DNA of 64,000 nt from Drosophila pseudoobscura (GCF_009870125.1 NC_046683.1:17493001-17557000), one strand, 5' to 3'. Positions 27,201 to 38,215 are shown, numbered from the stretch's first letter. Notes: a model not told the origin generated them from the letters alone. Program-made: numbers and translations.

Positions 27201-28837
27201 CCACCGTCTCACGAATAGACTCAACAGAATATAATACATCAGATGCACTTACAGATGCAGCAACAGATGAATCAACAGATACATCAACCGTCTCACGAAT
27301 AGACTCAACAGAACAATCAACATCAGATGCAGCAACAACAGATACAGCAACAGATGAACCAACAGATACATCAACCGTCTCACGAATAGACTCAACAGAA
27401 TATACAACATCAGATGCACTTACAGATGCAGCAACAGATGAACCATCAGATGCATCAACCGTCTCACGAATAGACTCAACAGAACAATCAACATCAGATG
27501 CAGCAACAACAGATACAGCAACAGATGAACCAACAGATACATCAACCGTCTCACGAATAGACTCAACAGAATATAATACATCAGATGCACTTACAGATAC
27601 AGCATCAGATGAAACAACAGATACATCAACCGTCTCACGAATAGACTCAACAGAATATAATACATCAGATGCACTTACAGATGCAGCAACAGATGAATCA
27701 ACAGATACATCAACCGTCTCACGAATAGACTCAACAGAACAATCAACATCAGATGCAGCAACAACAGATACAGCAACAGATGAACCAACAGATACATCAA
27801 CCGTCTCACGAATAGACTCAACAGAATATAATACATCAGATGCACTTACAGATACAGCATCAGATGAAACAACAGATACATCAACCGTCTCACGAATAGA
27901 CTCAACAGAACAATCAACATCAGATGCAGCAACAACAGATACAGCAACAGATGAACCAACAGATACATCAACCGTCTCACGAATAGACTCAACAGAATAT
28001 AATACATCAGATGCACTTACAGATACAGCATCAGATGAAACAACAGATACATCAACCGTCTCACGAATAGACTCAACAGAATATAATACATCAGATGCAC
28101 TTACAGATGCAGCAACAGATGAATCAACAGATACATCAACCGTCTCACGAATAGACTCAACAGAACAATCAACATCAGATGCAGCAACAACAGATACAGC
28201 AACAGATGAACCAACAGATACATCAACCGTCTCACGAATAGACTCAACAGAATATAATACATCAGATGCACTTACAGATACAGCATCAGATGAAACAACA
28301 GATACATCAACCGTCTCACGAATAGACTCAACAGAATATAATACATCAGATGCACTTACAGATGCAGCAACAGATACATCAACCGTCTCACGAATAGACT
28401 CAACAGAACAATCAACATCAGATGCAGCAACAACAGATACAGCAACAGATGAACCAACAGATACATCAACCGTCTCACGAATAGACTCAACAGAATATAA
28501 TACATCAGATGCACTTACAGATACAGCATCAGATGAAACAACAGATACATCAACCGTCTCACGAATAGACTCAACAGAATATAATACATCAGATGCACTT
28601 ACAGATGCAGCAACAGATGAATCAACAGATACATCAACCGTCTCACGAATAGACTCAACAGAACAATCAACATCAGATGCAGCAACAACAGATACAGCAA
28701 CAGATGAACCAACAGATACATCAACCGTCTCACGAATAGACTCAACAGAATATACAACATCAGATGCAGCAACAACAGATACAGCAACAGATGAACCATC
28801 AGATGCTTCAACCGTCTCACGAATAGACTCAACATAA
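24219..28837 (+). CDS. Candidate giant mucin-like repeat exon of gene C
   Basis: The plus strand is open without a stop from about 24198 to a TAA at 28835-28837 and contains no start codon, so it needs an upstream exon. An acceptor ending ACCAACAG at 24218 restores frame with the donor at 23971 and yields GAC TCA, the same Asp-Ser as in the repeats. The joined protein would be about 1,716 aa. The array encodes roughly 55 units such as TSTVSRIDSTEYTTSDA plus LSDAATDESTD: rich in Thr, Ser, Asp and Ala, with one Arg per unit and no cysteine. This composition continues that of the upstream tail and suits a heavily glycosylated, acidic secreted polypeptide. The weak points are the poor pyrimidine tract and the non-consensus donor. 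The opposite strand is also open over the whole array (24163-28923). Confidence 0.5.
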
Positions 28838-28840
28838 TAT
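24230..28840 (+). repeat. 84-bp coding minisatellite array
   Basis: About 55 tandem units, mostly 84 bp (28 codons), with in-frame length variants (for example units lacking the LSDA/ESAS block) and no frame-breaking indel noticed. Left of about 26,000 the units are of one main type. Right of about 27,540 they alternate in a higher-order order of three types: EYNTSDALTDTASDETTD, EYNTSDALTDAATDESTD and EQSTSDAATTDTATDEPTD. The first and last units are the most diverged, as expected for arrays homogenised by unequal exchange. Confidence 0.95.
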
Positions 28841-30298
28841 AAAACATCCGATGGAACAACAGATGCACCCGTAGCGACAGCAGAAGTATCTTCCAGTGAA
28901 GAAATGAATTGAGTTTTACTCACGAATCTTTGATCTTTAAATGAGGCATCTCTTGCACCAGAAACGAAAATGAATTACCGAATTAGCAGATACTTAATAG
29001 TTATAGTCTGTAATCAATATAGTTTAGTCCATCCATAATTTGAATTTTGTATTTAAAGTGGTGTTGGTAAACAACAAATCCTGTAAAAAAAATATATTTA
29101 TATGTATATTTCAAATGAATTGCTTTTTGCAGAAAAGTTGCTGGTTCCACAACTAAGTTCCGGAAAATAGGTTTTAGCTACACGTAGCTTGCGGATGGGG
29201 ACTAATGAGATATACTCCAGCTCTCCTTCTCTCTCTTCCAAAGTACAACCCGTCGGTATATCTCTCGAGTGGAGAGATACATGCGCTATCTGCACTAGTC
29301 TAATGTGCGCCTATACGCCTTGAGTATAAAATACTAGTAAAGGGAAGAGGTAGTAATGGGCTTCCAATTGCTTGCACTATACTAAGTCAGCGCGAATTTT
29401 GTAAATTTGACCATACTAATCAATTTCCTAATTTGGTGTATAGCGAAACCGAAAAAATACCTTCGACTGAGTATCTGATACAAATATGTGACGATGTACG
29501 ATCGTATAAAGGTTTAAGGTTTAGAACTAGCTAAGGGAGGAAAGGTAATCCTAAAAACCAAAAATGTTAAAACCCTCTTGGAACTATCCATTTAAAGTTC
29601 CTAGGGTCAAGGTCAAGCCAAGTCAATACGGCTTTATGGGAAGGTCCCATTTAAGAAATCACATTCAAGGTTATAGGTAACACTTGAATAGGTGTATACG
29701 TATATGTACGTATACATACCGTGAAAATCAATTAAATACCATCAGATCTGTTTAGACCTTCCCCATTGGAATGGATGGATCCCTGTTTCCTTTAGTGAAT
29801 CCATTCTAATGGTTCACTCAACTTGCACTTGACATTATTGCGCTTGTTGGGAAATAAACGATTATTATGACAAACTGTTTTAGTCCAATCTCTGGGGTTT
29901 GTTTCTCATGCGATGTGACAAGGCATCAAATCGCAATTGGACCTGGATTGGATTGGGGGCATTAATCACGGGCATCAGCTTGCCGGGCTGGAGCATGGGA
30001 CATGGGCATGGGTAAAACGCAAAAATTTGCGTTGCAATGTTTTTCTTGATTTAATCAAGAGCCGTGGCACAAACGACAATTTAAAAAAATGAACCTGCAC
30101 ACACACAACGAGCACAGAGAGAAGACTGTCCGACGTTGCGTATACATAATGCCGACTAAATAATAGCTGTGCCACGCTCTGCTCGCTTTACTGATGTACT
30201 CTGTTCTGTTCTGTTCTGTTCTGCTCCGCTTTTTTCTCTAAGGGTCTGTGTGGTGTGAGCTTAGCGCGTAGTTTATACACGCCCGCCGAATCACAGAG
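28841..30298. other. Intergenic region, no gene seen
   Basis: Just after the array's stop the same frame continues to a TGA near 28910. Beyond that the DNA is AT-rich with no supported exon. A (GTTCT)n run lies at 30200-30224, shortly before the gene at 30299. Confidence 0.4.
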
Positions 30299-31097
30299 AT
30301 GTACAATTTGGAGAAGATCTGGGTCCTGCTGAGCCTGGCCCTCGTTGGCTGCCTGGGCTTTGGCCAGTTCCACATGAAGCACTACCAGATGCAGCGTAAC
30401 TACAACGCCCAGGAGGACTCCGGGGAGAACGACAACAGCGTGCTGCGTGAGTGCTCAATTACGGGTGTCCGGCTGCTCTGTCCGGACTCCGACTCAAACT
30501 GACTGTGTTTGTTTGTTGTTGTGCAGGAACCTTCCGCCGCTGCATGTGGGAGCAGTCAAAGTTCCTACCACGTCGCCTGGTCTTGCTCAGCCTGTGCTCC
30601 AATCTATTTTGCGAGAACAACCACATAATACCCCGTTCCAGGTCTATTTTCGTAGTGGAAAAAGTGTCTAGACCGAATGAGTAGTTGACCAATTTAATTA
30701 TATACTACATACATATATACTCGTACCTAGATCTGCATGTGCATCCCACCATCCTGCATGAGCACTTCCGAGCCATTCCTTTAACCATTCTAAACCAAAC
30801 GAATCTGAACTAATACCTTATCCTATGCCCAACGTTTCCTCCAGCTGCCTGGACATTCTGCCCGACCAATGTGAGCAGGGCGACGAGGAGGAGCTCATGT
30901 ACAAGCCCTTTCCCGACTGCTGTCCCGTGTACTGCAATCTGAAGCGGCGTATGCAGCGTTTGCGCTCCATGCACTTCCGCCACCGCATGTTACGCAACAT
31001 GCAAGAAGGATCCACTGGAGCCGGCGGCGGAGGCGGTTCGGGAGGCGACGGCCCTGCTAACTCCCTTCTCAGCGAGTTTGTCTACAACAACTATTAG
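30299..31097 (+). CDS. SVWC-family secreted protein D with Gly-rich tail
   Basis: Exons 30299-30446, 30527-30641 and 30845-31097 (introns phase 1 and 2) give 171 aa. Residues 1-23 are a signal peptide (IWVLLSLALVGCLGFG). The eight SVWC cysteines are all present: RRCMWEQ, LLSLCSNLFC, CLDILPDQC, the PFPDCC doublet and VYC. They match the spacing logic of the SVWC gene at 2491-3905. After the domain come a basic Arg/Met/His stretch and a Gly-rich linker (TGAGGGGGSGGDG). The donor at 30642 (GTCTAT) is weak. A second phase-2 donor, GA|GTAGTT near 30681, would add about 13 residues before the same exon 3 and keep frame. Likely a secreted immune or stress peptide, by family membership only. Confidence 0.85.
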
Positions 31098-31884
31098 AGA
31101 ATCGAGTTATTCTGCGATTTGTGAAATTGTAAACTTAGATCCTTGAATTATAGGCATTTTGTCTTCAAGTCCCGCCCACTGACTCTACTTATTTTGTACT
31201 CGGTCTAGACAAGCCCTCGAAAGGGTCGCCGAATTTTTTTCTGTGTGACATGAGCCGTGTTGAAGTAGTTTGGCTGCAGGCCCTTCACTCGAGTCTAGAT
31301 TGCCCAATTAGTGATTTTTTGAAGTCACAAGTTCAACTGCCTCAATGCTTTTTTTTCGGTGCTTCCTGGCCCCCATATCAGGGCATAAGTGTAAAAACAC
31401 CCCTGAACACTGCTTTCTGTTTCATATTATCGGCTTAACACTTTTAGCGCGTAGATGCAGTAGATGCTGGAAACTGTCTTCAGTCTTCTTTTGTATCTGC
31501 GAACAAACAACAAATTTTATTTAAATAAACATGAATTTTTATATCCAGCACCGAGCTGAACATTCTCCCTCCTAATCTCTGCTGTTGTTCCTCTTTTCTA
31601 CCCTTTTTCACTACTAATCTTGGCATTCTTGCCATTTCCGCTCTGGGGCACAGAAGAAAATATGTATAAGAAAGATATTCGAGGAAAGAAAACCTATCAA
31701 ATAAGTTTAATTTTGCAATACTTGTATACAATATTTTTTGGTTTACCGACACGGAAACAAGCAATATTCTGGATGCTTTTAACCGAATTTCTCACTCGTA
31801 CGGATGCCCGTTCTTCCTCAATTATATTCGAAAGCCGTCTTCTCGATTCTTCTCTGTTGCTGAAACCTGCAAAGCGCATTCAAT

Positions 31885-32270
31885 CGAGCAATCGTATGGA
31901 TCAATGGATGTGTTTAACACCCAGAAGGAAGCGTTTCCGACCCCATAAAACATATGTATATATTGATCAGCATCAATTGCCGAGTCGATATAGCTACGTC
32001 TGTCTGTCGGTCTGTCCGTCCATAGAGCTAGAGCAATTAAATGTTGTATACAGACTCCTGTGATACCGCACTGTTACAAGTGTATTTCAAAAATACCGCA
32101 CAAAGGAAGAAAGTCTGTGACATCCAAAATTTAAAAAATACGAGAAAATCAAACATTTAGAGTAGAGAATGACCATTTCTACCAGACTGTTGAATCTGGA
32201 TCAGATCCAGATATAGCCCGAATGAACCAATTCCGCGCGCTTACTCATTTCCTCTCTTTTACACACTGAC
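31885..32270 (+). mobile_element. DINE-1 copy, 5' truncated
   Basis: Carries AACACCCAGAAGGAAGCGTT, TTGATCAGCATCAATTGCCG, the CTGTCTGTCGGTCTGTCC tract and GTGACATCCAAAATTT in the usual DINE-1 order. Confidence 0.75.
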
Positions 32271-32549
32271 TTTTGAAGCATGACATTTGGTGCAAGGATG
32301 CAGCTGAAGAGTTGGTTGTTATACAATCTACGATGGATACAATCCACAGTTGATGGGGAAAGTGAATAGGATTTTTAGGTCTTGTGTGGTTTGCATTTTG
32401 AGCGACGCGAACTTTTGAAAGAAAGAAGGGTATTTTAATGTAATCGAAAAATCCAAAGGGCCTTTGAAAACGTATTATATTGACCATATTGGACCGATGA
32501 AGTTGAGTAAGAAAGAGAATAACCACGTTTAATTATGTGTCAACGAATG

Positions 32550-32695
32550 AAAAGGGTCGTCACAACAATGTTAAACAAGTTTTGCGCAGAAGATCCGCAA
32601 GCCTGGTACAAACATGTTTGCAGGATACAGTCGCTTCCCTTCTCCGAGAAGTGCCAAGATATCTCCCTTCAAGACTTTGACGGGCAAAAAAATTA
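32550..32695 (+). mobile_element. Gypsy-type LTR retrotransposon remnant
   Basis: A 50-aa frame around FCAEDPQAWYKHVCRIQ resembles the region after the integrase catalytic core of gypsy-like polyproteins. It ends at a TAG and no LTRs are visible. Very degraded. Confidence 0.35.
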
Positions 32696-33843
32696 GGCAA
32701 ATGAGTATTACGGTGATTTGGTAAAACTTGGAGAGGATCAGTATATTCTACAGCTGCAGCAGGAACAAGAATAGATCTTTACATTCATCTAATTAACACG
32801 ATCAAAAAATATTATACCCCAATGAATGACATGTGGTGCACCTTTCTACGGAGTATCTGAAGCAGATTTTTACTTACTTGTCGGGAACTCACTAAAGATC
32901 ACTCCTACAAATTTAATATTTTATTTTGTTTGTAGATGTGTTTTATTTTTGGATTAAACATGGGCCTCTCTTAAAGAGAAACCCAATGAGAAAAACCTAT
33001 ACAATGGGAAGATAGATCTGAGTTCGCACTACTTATTTTGGACATATCAGTAATGCCTCTCTCAGGCATTTGCCGAAAGATCAAGGACATCCAGCGATGT
33101 TTTAGCATTACTCCATTATACGAGGTCATGCAAAAAATACGATATTAATGTCATTAAGTCGGATATGTATTTACAAAACGTCGTTGTTCGTTACCAACAT
33201 TGCTCGAATCCAAAATTGATTTACTTTGAATCGATGCATGCATGGCATTCCCATGGAGCCATACCAGACAGGGTATTTGAGCTGAGCACATCTCCAGTTT
33301 TAGGCTTCCCCTTCTGGGTTTTTGTTTAATTTTTGTCCCTGGTAATAATATGTGCTATACGCATGTGCCTGGGATGAGTACACATATGTGTAGCGCCACC
33401 CAATATATTTGTGGACATGTGATTGTAGATCTATCTACATATGTATGTGTACATACATATGTGTAGCCATGTACTCGTATCTGCATGAGGGCACATTGTT
33501 GATGGTTATAAAAATGCAATGCAGTCATAGTACATAATAGTGCTTTTGCCAAGCTTTGGACTTGGGACTCTTGGGACAGCTTATCTAGGGGGCCTTGCTC
33601 CACCCCTCCACCTTATACCCGCTACTGACAAAGACCACAAAGACAAAGGAAAATGAAAAGTACGATAGCTTAAAGCCTTACTCTAATTTAAGTGAAGCTG
33701 CATTAAAGTTGTTTTTGAGATAAACAGTGCGCAGCAATCTTTTTGACAGCTTCTCAGCCCCGCACCAGCTGTCAGGCGACCTTTGACGTCACGAAAGAAA
33801 CTTCCGATGAAAATGTCTGTTAATTACTAATATTGTCCGAGTT

Positions 33844-34189
33844 TTGCTTGTCGGCGACACTATCCCAACAGCTTTTTTTCGTTTCGTTCACACCGGGCCT
33901 CTGCCCGAAATTATTGAGTTGTCTGAGCACTTCGATTTGTATCCTAACAGTCTTCAGAAGAAAATTGCCAAGACCAGTGAAAGAGCGGATAGAGCAAGAG
34001 GTAGGAAGCGAAAGAAGAAACCAAATAACTTTTGAGGTGAAGTTCGAAATCAATAACGACGAGACAGATTTGTTGAACTCGGGAGTCGGAGAGTGGGTCT
34101 TGAAAGCCAAGAGAAGGCGGCTCCGCCTCAACTCACAGTGGGGCCTACGTGCATTTCAGCTTGAAAATATTATCATGAAATATCATTGA
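33844..34189 (+). pseudogene. Frameshifted protein-like segment, unidentified
   Basis: A frame from 33844 (GPLPEIIELSEHFDLYPNSL) runs to a stop near 34035, while a second frame carries on the coding-like sequence (RRNQITFEVKFEINNDETDL) to 34189. Together they suggest one sequence with a shift near 34010-34030. I do not recognise it. Confidence 0.3.
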
Positions 34190-34314
34190 TGCGACCTCTA
34201 TTTTTTAGATCTATAGTGAATCAGGGTACAAGGACTAAATATTGATGGTGCTGAGCTGAGTTGTAATTCGCAATACATACGCTCAAAAAAACACTTGTTT
34301 GGCCGCTCATCCCT

Positions 34315-34597
34315 AATAGTGACACCTAATGGATGCCTAGCCAATGGCCTTTGCAAAATTTTGGAATACACTTGTGCAGGTGCGATATCACAGGAGTATG
34401 GATACCAAATTTGGTTGCTCTAGCTCTTATAGTCTCTGAGTACTAGGCGCTCATAGGGGAAGGATAGACGGACAAAAACACATGGCCCAAACGACTCGGC
34501 TTTTATGCTGATCAAGAATATACATATATATTTTATGGGGTCGGAAACATTTCTTTCTGGCCTTTCCCCTATACTCTTTTTGAGTATCGGGTATAAA
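34315..34597 (-). mobile_element. DINE-1 copy
   Basis: Minus orientation: the head TATACCCGATACTCAAAAAG lies at the right end (34597), followed leftward by the core (TTGATCAGCATAAAAGCCGA) and CTAGAGCAACCAAATTTGGT. Confidence 0.8.
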
Positions 34598-34859
34598 AAT
34601 AAAAAAACAAAGATGCATTACCATTTAATTGACACCATTACCAGAGCAATTGACTTATCCATTCCTACACTCTAACTAGCCATATCCCAGCCTAACTTTC
34701 ACCCCACACCGGGCCGGACCAAGGTGTCACTCGATCCGTGCCGGGAGTCTGCTTGGCTGGGGGCCTGTAGGGCATGTTATAACGATGACCTATTCGGGCA
34801 ACGTGGATCTCTACCCGGACGGATCCGGCCCCTTCTCAGCAAATTGTTGGCTCAAAGTG

Positions 34860-35120
34860 ACAAAGTCGGGTGACAGACCCAATTGCAATCCCAAACAAGG
34901 AAAGCCAGCTTCAGGCCAAGGAAATAACTCCCTCCATAGCAGTTTCCCCTGAACAGGGAAAGGCTCTGAAGCAAACCCTCAAACCCGACACGTTGGTAGA
35001 GTGGCTATGCAATCCTGCGGCTGCCCTACCCACTGGTAAAGTTGCGGGGGACAATATGGAGTCGCTATCCCCGATTGAAGCATCTAAAGGGAGCTCAACT
35101 TCGGCTTCAGCTTAGTGACC
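34860..35120 (+). mobile_element. LINE-like ORF remnant
   Basis: An 81-aa frame (34870-35115) rich in Pro/Ser/Lys is preceded by GC-rich sequence unlike its surroundings. It resembles the ORF1 or linker of a non-LTR retrotransposon, and LINE pieces follow. No diagnostic motif is present, so this rests on context. Confidence 0.3.
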
Positions 35121-35839
35121 ATAAATATCTGTAATTCGGATGAACAGGCGTAGGCCCGTCCTGCCCAGCCACCACTGTAAATCAGCATCCGCTGCGCCAA
35201 ATAGTCGGCTAGGACGAGAGCGGAGCCGACCATAAAATCAACACACGTATCCAATAGAGAATTTCCCAGAGCTTTCAAATAATTGCAAGATAATCGGACT
35301 GTTTTGCATGAATCGGCAATGAAGGGTTCTCTGGAACCATTAAGATTATTAGATGCTACTTCCAATGTGCATGATTATTTTACAGAAATAAAATATTAGA
35401 AAAAGTTATATAACAATAATTGGCAATAGTTTTGGTGAAAACAGATGGCGTAGTCTGCTTTGGTTATCGATTTGGTTTATTAATCCAAAAATATAACAAT
35501 ATTTTGTTTTTAATACGAAAATATGCACCTGAACAAAGTTAAACTTTGACACTTAATTGTTAAGCTTCCAAACGTCATAGCACTTTGTACAAATGCAAAC
35601 TATATTTTGGTACATTTTTCTATAAAATAAAGTTTGTTTAATAAAAGTATTATATTTCGTTAAGAAGTTAATAATTTAGCAAGATAAAATGCCGAAGGCG
35701 CCAGACAAGATCTGTGGAGTAGCGAAAAACGGCTACAAGTTGGAGGAAGAAAAATGTGGCATCGTGTATCTTTTCGGGGAAGTACCATCAAATGCTAATT
35801 TGATGCTAATCACTCGAAAACGGAACTAGTGCACATAGG

Positions 35840-36180
35840 TATGTCTATGTCTATCTATCGATAGATAGACCAATACTACTTTACGGAGTCCCAGCGTGGT
35901 GGCCACCAAACATGTGCTCGCGCTCTGCATCAGTGCAGCTCTCCGCACCACCTCAAATTATGCGCTAAATGGCATTCTAAGCAGGCAGAAATAGCAGAAA
36001 TTTGTCTAAGAGACTCCGACCACTGCCACCATAGCACATAGGTCACTCATCACTCATGAAACAACAGCAATATTGACCCACAGAAACGGACTCTCCCGAT
36101 AAAGGGAAGAGCGAAGATCCCAAGAAGATCCCACAACGGGCCGAAACCCGGCTACTAGAGAGTCTGACAGCCGCCACTAG
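35840..36180 (+). mobile_element. LINE fragment (RT thumb region)
   Basis: The translation LLYGVPAWWPPNM matches the block (LYGv..WW) that follows the reverse transcriptase domain in I/R1/LOA-type LINEs. The frame closes soon after. It lies just upstream of the first copy of the duplicated gene. Confidence 0.5.
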
Positions 36181-36190
36181 CTAACCTAAC

Positions 36191-37379
36191 CTAAGCTAGA
36201 TTGGCCGTTTCACCCTATCGCGCTCTAACTAAAACAGAATGTTCCAGCTGATCCCCAATGCCTACGGTCACACTAAGTTATGGTAAAACTAAAAAGCAGC
36301 TACGATAGGCAGCACACGAGCTGCCGTTATGTCAAACGAGCTGGTTTTTGTATTTATCGGTGTCTCTAGTGTGTTTTGTGATTTTTCCAAATAAAAAGAA
36401 AATGAAATTGCGCAGCCAATCCTACCGCGAAATGGTTAAAATACTCAAAGGTACAGTGCACATAATCTGATTTACACTCTTCTAAGATATCTATCTTTTA
36501 CCCGCAGACGCTGGTGTCTATGTGGAAGGAATGCAAACTTCAGAGCTTAAGCAGCTTGCGCAGGCCGTGGAAATGTCCACCATGGAGCAAATCGAGGCAA
36601 ACCAGGAAACCCAGAATTTCGAAACTGCCCGCAATGTATTTTGAGTGTACTTTGATCCATATGTGAAGTTGCTTTACACGTGTTTTCTTGCAGGAAGGCG
36701 AGCTGGAGGTTAATTCATCGCACCCCGTGGAGGTCCACCAATCGACTACCGACATGCTGCCGTCTGTGCTGACGCCTCGTTTCTCGCTTGCGCCCATGGC
36801 TGGTGATGTGGGTGTGGATGCCTCACAGCCTGATTGCGATAGTCCTCCCAGTGAGCCCCGTCTGCTGACTGTTCGTGCAGTTGTACATCATGCCCTTGAC
36901 TGGAGCCCCTCGGCCGAGCGTCAGACTGTACGCGAGCGTCAGACTGTACGCGAGCGTCAGACTGTACGCGAGCGTCAGACTGTACGCGAGCGCAGTGCAG
37001 ACGGAAACAGCCGCGTACTCCGTTCGCATTCGAGGCTTGTCCAAACCAACAACAAAAACAATACCTACAGTAGCAACGATCATTCATCCCCATCCACTTT
37101 ATAAATCTTTGTAATATTTGAGCTTCGCTTCTATCGCGTGGCATTCTTCCTCAGACGGAAGAACGTTTACATCGGCTTTTCGCGTGCGTCCAGACAAGGG
37201 CCATTTCCCTAACCCTAAATTTCATCCGACACACTCAGACCCGGCGATTAAATATAATTAAATATATGTTCAACTATGCTCTTATTGATGTTTCAATATG
37301 ATAATTATTATTTGGATTTATATTAAGAAACTTAATAAAATCAAAAGGCTTTCAGTGGCAAATCAAAAGTCCAAATTTG
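36191..37379 (+). repeat. Segmental duplication, copy 1
   Basis: This block is nearly identical to 60603-61949, including upstream DNA, both introns and about 270 bp past the stop. The match starts around CTAAGCTAGATTGGCCG and ends at CCAAATTTGAAAT. The main differences are repeat-number changes inside exon 3. Confidence 0.9.
36402..37104 (+). CDS. Duplicated gene copy 1, SAP/HeH-like N-terminus, unidentified
   Basis: Exons 36402-36450, 36508-36635 and 36694-37104 (introns 57 and 58 bp, phases 1 and 0) give 195 aa. The N-terminus MKLRSQSYREMVKILK then DAGVYVEGMQTSELKQL has the helix-extension-helix look of SAP/HeH DNA-binding motifs. That is a fold guess, not a match. The middle holds one 32-aa block around TPRFSLAPMAGDVGVDASQP; copy 2 has three. 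The C-terminal part has four RQTVRE hexapeptide repeats, then a basic tail (RVLRSHSRLVQ). Function unknown. The intact frame and introns in both copies argue for a real gene. Confidence 0.65.
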
Positions 37380-37413
37380 AAATTATGGTTGGACAAATTT
37401 GGACAGATTTGAA

Positions 37414-37575
37414 TTATGGTTGTCCGTAGTTGCAATCCGATAAGTCTCTCAAAGATTTTGAGGAAGAAAGACGATCAACTGATTGGTCTAAAGTCTTTCG
37501 GGTTTGAGTGTGAGGCTTTACCTGCTTTAGGGATGAAGACTATCCCAGCCTTAGGCAATGCTTGTGGTATTGTAC
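37414..37575 (-). mobile_element. LINE reverse-transcriptase fragment
   Basis: Nearly identical to 63870-64000. On the minus strand it encodes the RT motif FIPKAGKASHSNPKDFRPIS. It lies just past the duplicated gene, as the larger LINE does past copy 2. Confidence 0.85.
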
Positions 37576-37645
37576 ATACCGAAATAAAACTGTAGGTATA
37601 TTTTAAATATCTATATTTAAAATCGGATTTTGTATTACTACTTAC

Positions 37646-37797
37646 CGATGATCGCAGTGTACAAATGGTCAAGCGACTTTAGGAACTTCTTGCCAAGCAC
37701 CCCATCCACATCGCACTCAAACCCAACCGTGTCAGTAAAAATGTTGTTTATATTTTGCACCACTGAACCCGGATGCAGACGCTGATGCATGCCAGAA
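37646..37797 (-). pseudogene. Orphan coding exon, unidentified gene
   Basis: A minus-strand exon bounded by acceptor CAAAATAG and donor CG|GTAAGT encodes about 50 aa with natural composition (MHQRLHPGSVVQNINNIFTD, then GKKFLKSLDHLYTAI). Its left side runs into the LINE fragment and its right side into a DINE-1 copy, so no partner exons are visible. It is probably the last intact piece of a gene broken by insertions. I do not recognise the family. Confidence 0.45.
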
Positions 37798-37867
37798 CTA
37801 TTTTGATGGTAATATTAGATATACCATAGAAAATACGTATTTGACTCGATGACCGTTCCCAATCCTT

Positions 37868-38215
37868 ATACCCTATATGTTCTAAAAATAAGTATGGGGG
37901 TATATTAGATGTATGGTGAAAAGCCGCATAAAGTAAATACATACAAATATTCTTGATCAGCATCAATAGCTGAGTCGATTGAGCCATGTGTGCTGTCCGT
38001 CCCTGTGAGCGCGTAGGGCTCAGAGGCTATAAGAGCTAGAGCAACTACATTTCGTATCTAGACTACTGTGATATGTCACTGTTACAAGTGTATTTCAAAA
38101 CTTCACCCCGTGCCATTCCGCCCCACAAACGACGAAAATCTGTTGCATCCACAATTTTGAAGATACGAGAAAGTTAATAATTAAGATAAATTTAAAACAA
38201 AAAATTGCGAATAAA
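37868..38215 (+). mobile_element. DINE-1 copy
   Basis: Begins TATACCCTATATGTTC, includes TTGATCAGCATCAATAGCTG, a shortened GTCC tract, CTAGAGCAACTACATTTCGT and ATCTGTTGCATCCACAATTT. Confidence 0.8.

Larger units (their letters stand above)
31098..36190. other. Intergenic region rich in mobile-element remnants
   Basis: No supported host gene. Contains two DINE-1 copies, a gypsy-like remnant, LINE pieces, and a frame at 33844-34189 that looks coding but shifts frame near 34020. Confidence 0.4.

Noticed and set aside
24230..28840. CRISPR-like array
   Set aside because: Units are contiguous with no unique spacers, the unit length is a codon multiple, and the genome is animal.
24163..28923. The 1,586-codon minus-strand frame as the primary gene
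   Set aside because: It lies in the 84-bp array and is open because the unit lacks stops on both strands. It starts outside the array but has no signal peptide or non-repeat domain. The plus frame continues the composition of the upstream exon of gene C. It remains possible, so it is listed as a finding.
36746..37144. Minus-strand 132-aa frame over gene copy 1
   Set aside because: It is a shadow of the plus-strand exon; the plus frame has matched introns and is shared by both copies.
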